In this document: one piece after another, positions 5,862 to 10,098 of the stretch
Position numbering within the stretch: the first letter of the stretch is position 1
Layout of the letters: every line of letters starts with the position of its first letter
From: Cardiobacteriales bacterium
GTDB taxonomy: Bacteria > Pseudomonadota > Gammaproteobacteria > Cardiobacteriales > Wohlfahrtiimonadaceae
DNA length: 10,098 nucleotides
Assembly (NCBI GenBank): GCA_030150565.1
Contig: JASLFR010000024.1
Coordinates: 1 to 10,098, forward strand
Reading direction: 5' to 3'
Notes under the pieces: generated by a model
The model's database searches: none
Told to the model about the DNA's origin: nothing
What the model saw: only the letters and a program-made list of their open reading frames with translations
Made by a program: the position numbers and the translations under genes

Positions 5862-7718
5862 ATGAGTAAGACGAGTGAGAGAGATGTAAGCGATCCATTA
5901 ACGTTTAATGCCACACACTTTTTAAAAAGTGTTCCGAAACTTGCGGGCGTCTACCGCATGAAGAATCGGGAGGGGGAGATTATCTATGTAGGGAAGGCGA
6001 AGAATCTTAAAAATCGCCTTAGCTCCTACTTTCGCCAAAGTGGATTGCCCCCTAAAACGAGGGCATTGGTAGCGAATATCGCCTCTATTGAGTTGACGAT
6101 TACTGAGACGGAGCGGGAGGCGCTTCTACTTGAGAGTAATCTCATAAAAGCGCATCGTCCCCGCTATAACGTCCGTTTGATTGATGATAAGAGCTACCCT
6201 TACATTGCGCTCTCAAAACATCGCTACCCACGCCTCTCATTCTATCGGGGAAATCGGCAGCGGGATCGGGAGCTCTACGGTCCGTACCCCTCATCTGGCG
6301 CTGTTTTTGATGTGCTCAATCTTATGAAGAAGATCTTTAAGGTGAGGCAGTGTGATGATACCTTCTTTGCAAACCGCTCTCGCCCCTGCTTGCAGTATCA
6401 GATCGATCGTTGTAGCGCCCCTTGTGTTCATAAGATTAGTGAGGAGCGATATCGTGAAGATGTTGAAGCGGTTCGCCTCTTTCTGAAGGGGAAATCTTCA
6501 GATCTCATCACCTCCCTTGGGGAGAAGATGCAGGCGCATAGTGCGGCGCTCGAGTTTGAAGCAGCTGCAACAATTCGGGATCAGATTCAGCAGATCAATG
6601 AAATTCAGAGCAGTAATATGATGGAGAGTAGCGGCGGACGGGAATCGCTCGATATCTTCATTCTGCGCCAGCTACAGGAGTGGAATCTAATCGAGGTTTT
6701 AACTTTAAGAGAGGGGCGCGTATTGGGCACAAGGAGTTATGAGCCGCAAGTCCCCCCTGATACTGAACAATCAGAGATATTGAGCAGCTTCATCTCTCAA
6801 TATTATGGGGATCATCGCCTCCCTCCTCCCATTGTTGTTGCGCCCCAAATTGAGAAGAAGGGGGAGCGTGATCTGTTAGCAGAATCACTTACCGCTCTTG
6901 CCGATCGAATAGTGAAGGTTCAGACTCGCCTTGAGCAGAGTCGAGCTCGTTGGCTCAAGATGACAGAGGAGAATGCGGAGCAATCCCTTAAGGTGAAGTT
7001 AGCGGGTGTGGCAACGATTCAGCATCGTCTGCAAGCGCTTAAGAGGGAACTCGCTTTAGAGGAGATTCCTACAAGGATCGATTGCTTCGATATCTCCCAC
7101 ACTTTTGGGGAGCGAACTGTTGCAGCAAAGGTGAGTTACACCGAAGAGGGGTTAACCCCTTCGCTCTATCGCCGATTCAATATTGAGGGTGCGAAGCGGG
7201 GGGATGATTATGGAGCACTTGAGGAGGCGCTTCGTCGTTACTTTTCAGGGCAAGGGGGGGAGATGCCCCCCGATCTTCTACTGATCGATGGGGGAAAGGG
7301 GCAGCTGAAGATTGCTCACTCTCTTTTAGAGCAGTTAGGGTATGGATCGATCCCTCTCTATGCGCTCTCTCAAGGGGCGGGAAAGATTCGAGAGGCGGAT
7401 CTTTTATGGCAGATCGGCTCAGATGTTCCTATCACCCTCAATCCCCACTCCCCTGCGTTCCATCTTTTAGCTGAGATACGGGATGAGGCACATCGATTTG
7501 CGATTTCAGGGCATCGGGCTCGTCGAGATCGCGCTCGCCGCCGCTCACTCCTTGAAGATATTGAGGGGATCGGCAAGGTGAAACGGCAAGCGCTACTCAC
7601 CCATTTTGGAGGGCTTGAGCAGATAAAGCGCGCCTCGGTTGCTGATATTCAGAAGGTGAAGGGGATTAGTGAACGTTTAGCGATTCGTGTCTATGAGGCG
7701 CTCAACCCTGAAAAGTAG
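5862..7718 (+). CDS. uvrC: UvrABC excision nuclease subunit C
   Basis: Makes the dual incisions 3' and 5' of DNA damage after UvrAB loading, in nucleotide excision repair. At 618 aa it is full length (E. coli 610). Domains in order: GIY-YIG nuclease, with GVY (29-31), YVGKAKNLKNR (42-52) and Glu91 in LLLESNLIKAHRPRYN, for the 3' cut; a cysteine cluster C164, C176, C184 and C188, matching the family's Fe-S ligands; a UVR motif near 220-250 (LEFEAAATIRDQIQ) for UvrB contact; an RNase H-like endonuclease with Asp410 (DCFDISH), Asp449, Asp476 (LLIDGGKGQ) and His544 (DEAHRFA) for the 5' cut; and two helix-hairpin-helix motifs near 565-615 (IEGIGKVKRQALL, VKGISERLA). The ATG follows a strong AGGAGG (5850-5855). 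It is a single-gene unit here, without a uvrY or pgsA neighbour. Confidence 0.98.
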   Translation: MSKTSERDVSDPLTFNATHFLKSVPKLAGVYRMKNREGEIIYVGKAKNLKNRLSSYFRQSGLPPKTRALVANIASIELTITETEREALLLESNLIKAHRPRYNVRLIDDKSYPYIALSKHRYPRLSFYRGNRQRDRELYGPYPSSGAVFDVLNLMKKIFKVRQCDDTFFANRSRPCLQYQIDRCSAPCVHKISEERYREDVEAVRLFLKGKSSDLITSLGEKMQAHSAALEFEAAATIRDQIQQINEIQSSNMMESSGGRESLDIFILRQLQEWNLIEVLTLREGRVLGTRSYEPQVPPDTEQSEILSSFISQYYGDHRLPPPIVVAPQIEKKGERDLLAESLTALADRIVKVQTRLEQSRARWLKMTEENAEQSLKVKLAGVATIQHRLQALKRELALEEIPTRIDCFDISHTFGERTVAAKVSYTEEGLTPSLYRRFNIEGAKRGDDYGALEEALRRYFSGQGGEMPPDLLLIDGGKGQLKIAHSLLEQLGYGSIPLYALSQGAGKIREADLLWQIGSDVPITLNPHSPAFHLLAEIRDEAHRFAISGHRARRDRARRRSLLEDIEGIGKVKRQALLTHFGGLEQIKRASVADIQKVKGISERLAIRVYEALNPEK

Positions 7719-7737
7719 CTCTGTCGCTACATGTGCA

Positions 7738-7765
7738 AGAGAGGATTCTTTGCCTCTCTCTCTTT
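7738..7765 (+). terminator. Terminator after uvrC
   Basis: AGAGAGG (7738-7744) pairs with CCTCTCT (7753-7759) around an 8-base loop, followed by CTCTTT. It starts 20 bases after the uvrC stop. The tail is only moderately T-rich. Confidence 0.6.
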
Positions 7766-7775
7766 AAATAATCGT

Positions 7776-7781
7776 TATAAT
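7776..7781 (+). promoter_or_regulatory. Probable -10 element of the lipoprotein gene
   Basis: A perfect TATAAT just after the uvrC terminator; no good -35 at 16-18 bases. A transcript start near 7788 would exclude the GGAG at 7784-7787 from the message, which supports the ATG at 7825 as the gene start. Confidence 0.45.
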
Positions 7782-7824
7782 ATGGAGTGATTCGAAATTG
7801 TTTATGATGAGAAAGGGCAGAGGT

Positions 7825-8880
7825 ATGCGAAAGCAGATAGTGCGTCATGCGCTTATGGGAAGTGCATTGGTTTTCATGGTCGCCTGTAGTAATAATGATG
7901 CCGATGTAGAGCGGGAGAGTACCCCCCATTTGAGTGCAGAGCGGGATTTTCAAGCCCCTGTCGATCAACTCCATCTGGTCAATAGTAAACGCAATAGTTA
8001 TGTTGCTATTAATAATGCATTTCTACAGCTCTGGGCGGAGGAGCGGGCGGAAGATCAGAAGATTATGGAGCTCAACGAGGCCTCACAGCTCTGGAATCGT
8101 TCGGCGCAAGAGCGGTTTGGAGAAGGTGCATTTGAGCCCCGCCCTCTTTACGATTTTTCAGAAGTTGCGGTTGCACAAGGGGATTTTACCCGCATCCGCT
8201 CCATTAATGGATTTGAGCAGCTCCACCAAGAGCTCTCTCAGACCTTAAATCGCTTCTCTCAAGCTGAAGTGGCAAGAGTCGATCAGCACGCCTACGCTCT
8301 CAATCGTGCTCTGGAGGAGGGGTTGCCCGTCTGGCGAGAGCTTCAAGAGTATATTCAGCTCGATCATTATGCTGATGATGGGGGGGAGAAGGGGCGCCAA
8401 TTACTCCCGAAATATATTGAAGCGCGGGAGGCGATCAGCAACTATTGGCTCGCATTTAGTAATGCTGTTGAAGAGAGTAGTATCGAGCAGAAGGCGGATT
8501 TTATTGAGAAGCTGGAGGGGAGCGATGATCAATTACTCACCCATACAACCCTTGCAATGGAACGAGGGGGGGAGTTGGTTCAACTCTTTCCCCATGTTGA
8601 GGCGTTTAAGTCGGAAGAGTTGCGGGATAAGAGCCTGCGGCTGGCAGAGCAGCTCAAATTGCATCTCGATCGTTTAGAGGCAGCGCTCAATGATCCAGCA
8701 AATAAGATGAGAATAGAGCATGAAGCGATCAATTATCATGGGGTCTTTACTGCGCTCACAGCGCTACTTGAGAGTTATGAGAGCGCCTTTGTTGAGCCAC
8801 AGGTGAGGAGACTTGAGCAGATGATTGGTTACTACAATAGTGCGGTGAGTTACTACAATGGCGTCTTGCCTATTTTGTGA
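7825..8880 (+). CDS. DUF3829/YiiG-like lipoprotein of unknown function
   Basis: A 351-aa predicted lipoprotein. The signal peptide has a basic start (MRKQIVR), a hydrophobic core (ALMGSALVFMVA) and a lipobox MVAC with Cys21; Met at the -3 site is less usual than Leu. The next residues SNN carry no +2 Asp, so by the E. coli rule it would go to the outer membrane. The mature part is helical and charge-rich. Its segment LQEYIQLDHYADDGGEKGRQ resembles the DUF3829 signature (a D-Y-DD-KG block), and the end (YYNSAVSYYNGVLPIL) resembles the YiiG C-terminus. Function is unknown in that family. The start at 7825 was chosen because it gives a compact signal peptide and has AAAGGG 7 bases upstream; in-frame ATGs at 7804 and 7807 and a TTG at 7798 are alternatives. 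Terminators on both sides make it monocistronic. Confidence 0.8.
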   Translation: MRKQIVRHALMGSALVFMVACSNNDADVERESTPHLSAERDFQAPVDQLHLVNSKRNSYVAINNAFLQLWAEERAEDQKIMELNEASQLWNRSAQERFGEGAFEPRPLYDFSEVAVAQGDFTRIRSINGFEQLHQELSQTLNRFSQAEVARVDQHAYALNRALEEGLPVWRELQEYIQLDHYADDGGEKGRQLLPKYIEAREAISNYWLAFSNAVEESSIEQKADFIEKLEGSDDQLLTHTTLAMERGGELVQLFPHVEAFKSEELRDKSLRLAEQLKLHLDRLEAALNDPANKMRIEHEAINYHGVFTALTALLESYESAFVEPQVRRLEQMIGYYNSAVSYYNGVLPIL

Positions 8881-8928
8881 TTTAAGTGTAACAATCACTA
8901 CTCATTTAATCGTTAACAATGTGTGAGG

Positions 8929-8957
8929 GGCTTTCTCTAGATAGGAAAGCCTTTTTT
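8929..8957 (+). terminator. Strong terminator after the lipoprotein gene
   Basis: GGCTTTC (8929-8935) pairs perfectly with GAAAGCC (8945-8951) around a 9-base loop, followed by six T (8952-8957). It ends only 20 bases before the next start codon, leaving little room for a separate promoter after it. Confidence 0.85.
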
Positions 8958-8977
8958 CATGCGATAGAGGAGGAGTT

Positions 8978-10098
8978 ATGAGCCGAAGAAAATTTAGAGG
9001 AGATGAGTTTCGTGCTTTAATTGCGCTCACACTACCGATCCTAATCACCCAATGGTTTCAAGTGGGGATGGGAGTTGTGGATATTGCGATTGCGGGGCAT
9101 TTTGATGATGCGGTGCAAGCATCGATCGGATTGGGGGTGATGGTTTGGAATCCTCTCCTTCTCTTCTGTGCAGGGGTCTTTATGAGCATCGCTATCTTAA
9201 CCGCTCATGAGTATGGGGCGGGGAAGAGTGAAAATGTTGCAAGAATCTGGCACAACGGAGTGGCGATTGGGGTGGTGATGATTCTATTGGTGATGGGGGT
9301 GATGATCTTCCTCTCTGAACCGATTTTGCGCCTTATTCGGGTGGATGAAGAGCTACTTGAGGGTTCTGTTCACTATCTTCAGGCGCTCAGTATCGGCGTG
9401 CCTGCGATATTTCTGTTCAATACGCTTCGATCTGTCTGTGAGGGGGTAGCACGTCCACTCCCCATTACGATTGTGAGTGGGGTTGGATTTATTGTGAATG
9501 CGATTCTTAACTACCTACTGGTACACGGTTTTGCCCCTCTTGGGATTCCATCTTTTGGAGCGACAGGGTCAGGGGTAGGGACAGGACTCACCTTTTGGGT
9601 GATGTTAGCGCTCTTAATCTACTTTACCCGTGAAGATCACCGCTTAAAGCAGTTAAATCTCTTCTCAACACCTATAAAGATTGGGGGGTTGGTGAAGGAG
9701 CAGTTACGAATTGGATTACCTGCAGGAATGACGCTCCTTGCAGAAGTGGCAATTTTTTCAGCTGCGGGCTTAATTTTAGGGCAGTTTGGAAAGATTGTTG
9801 TAGGGAGCCATCAGATCTCGCTGGCAATCACCTCTATGACCTTCATGATCCCTCTTAGCATGTCGATGGCGCTCACAACTTTAGTGGGGCAGAGAATGGG
9901 GCGTAGCGATACGTACGCTGCTCGAAGAGTGGGGAACATGGGGCGTTTTACTGTGATGGGCATCATGTTGATGACCAGTATCATCCTCTTTAATGCTCGC
10001 TACCATCTGCCACAACTCTTCAATAGTAATCCTGAGATTATTGCGATGAGTGCAGGGTTAATCATCTACTCCATTATCTTTCAACTTCCTGATGGATT
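8978..10098 (+). CDS. MATE family (NorM/MdtK-type) multidrug efflux transporter, 3' end cut by window edge
   Basis: Inner-membrane antiporter family that exports cationic drugs and dyes, coupled to Na+ or H+ entry. I translated 373 residues; members run about 450-460, so roughly 80 C-terminal residues lie beyond the window. Many hydrophobic helices are visible. The first helix region holds MGVVDIAIAGHF with Asp35, matching the conserved acidic residue of helix 1 (Asp36 in Vibrio NorM). LPAGMTLLAEVAIF (247-260) carries Glu256, and QLPDG (369-373) carries Asp372, both equivalent to NorM cation-site acids (Glu255, Asp371). VCEGVARPLP (153-162) matches the family's NQCEGLAKTKP-type motif. The ATG follows GAGGAGGAG (8967-8975) by 2 bases. 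Substrates cannot be told from sequence. Confidence 0.93.
   Translation, partial: MSRRKFRGDEFRALIALTLPILITQWFQVGMGVVDIAIAGHFDDAVQASIGLGVMVWNPLLLFCAGVFMSIAILTAHEYGAGKSENVARIWHNGVAIGVVMILLVMGVMIFLSEPILRLIRVDEELLEGSVHYLQALSIGVPAIFLFNTLRSVCEGVARPLPITIVSGVGFIVNAILNYLLVHGFAPLGIPSFGATGSGVGTGLTFWVMLALLIYFTREDHRLKQLNLFSTPIKIGGLVKEQLRIGLPAGMTLLAEVAIFSAAGLILGQFGKIVVGSHQISLAITSMTFMIPLSMSMALTTLVGQRMGRSDTYAARRVGNMGRFTVMGIMLMTSIILFNARYHLPQLFNSNPEIIAMSAGLIIYSIIFQLPDG

Noticed and set aside
7702..7974. Minus-strand open frame of 90 codons spanning the uvrC-lipoprotein gap
   Set aside because: It overlaps a terminator, a promoter and two plus-strand genes, and its translation has no family features.
8306..8677. 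Plus-strand open frame of 123 codons inside the lipoprotein gene
   Set aside because: It is an out-of-frame shadow, rich in Arg and Ser, typical of reading Glu/Leu-rich coding sequence one frame off.
1..10098. CRISPR array, insertion sequence, integrase, tRNA or attachment site
   Set aside because: No spaced direct repeats, terminal inverted repeats, transposase or recombinase motifs, or cloverleaf sequence were seen on either strand.

Overview
The window is ordinary, densely packed bacterial chromosome with about 47% G+C by eye. No phage, transposon, tRNA, rRNA or CRISPR signal was found. QueG, CoaD and UvrC resemble proteobacterial, and especially gammaproteobacterial, homologues. Spaced Shine-Dalgarno sites, short intergenic gaps and U-tract terminators also fit a gammaproteobacterium of moderate G+C. 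I cannot fix a genus. No gap between genes exceeds about 135 bases.

Layout. (1) Positions 1-2288, minus strand, read right to left: a TenA-type thiamin-salvage hydrolase, a hairpin terminator, coaD (coenzyme A synthesis), then queG (queuosine synthesis), which is cut off by the left edge. The coaD stop codon abuts the queG start codon. (2) Positions 2289-2421: a divergent promoter region holding an inverted repeat. (3) Positions 2422-5451, plus strand: a BioC/NDUFAF5-like methyltransferase-fold protein, a terminator, an A-type iron-sulfur carrier (IscA/HesB family), and an asparagine-synthetase-family amidotransferase most like N-acetylglutaminylglutamine amidotransferase. (4) A strong bidirectional terminator separates this from a small minus-strand tautomerase. 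(5) Positions 5862-7718, plus strand: uvrC (nucleotide excision repair). (6) Positions 7825-8880: a DUF3829/YiiG-like lipoprotein. (7) Position 8978 to the right edge: a NorM/MdtK-type MATE efflux pump, missing its C-terminus.

Most genes are housekeeping and do not form one pathway. The unusual part is 2422-5451. The methyltransferase-fold protein has lost the glycine-rich SAM-binding loop. The amidotransferase has lost the Cys2 nucleophile and its glutamine-binding residues, while keeping an intact ATP-dependent synthetase half. That is the pattern of beta-lactam synthetase-like relatives, which no longer take ammonia from glutamine. The product of this enzyme is the best candidate for undescribed biology here, but the sequence alone cannot establish it.
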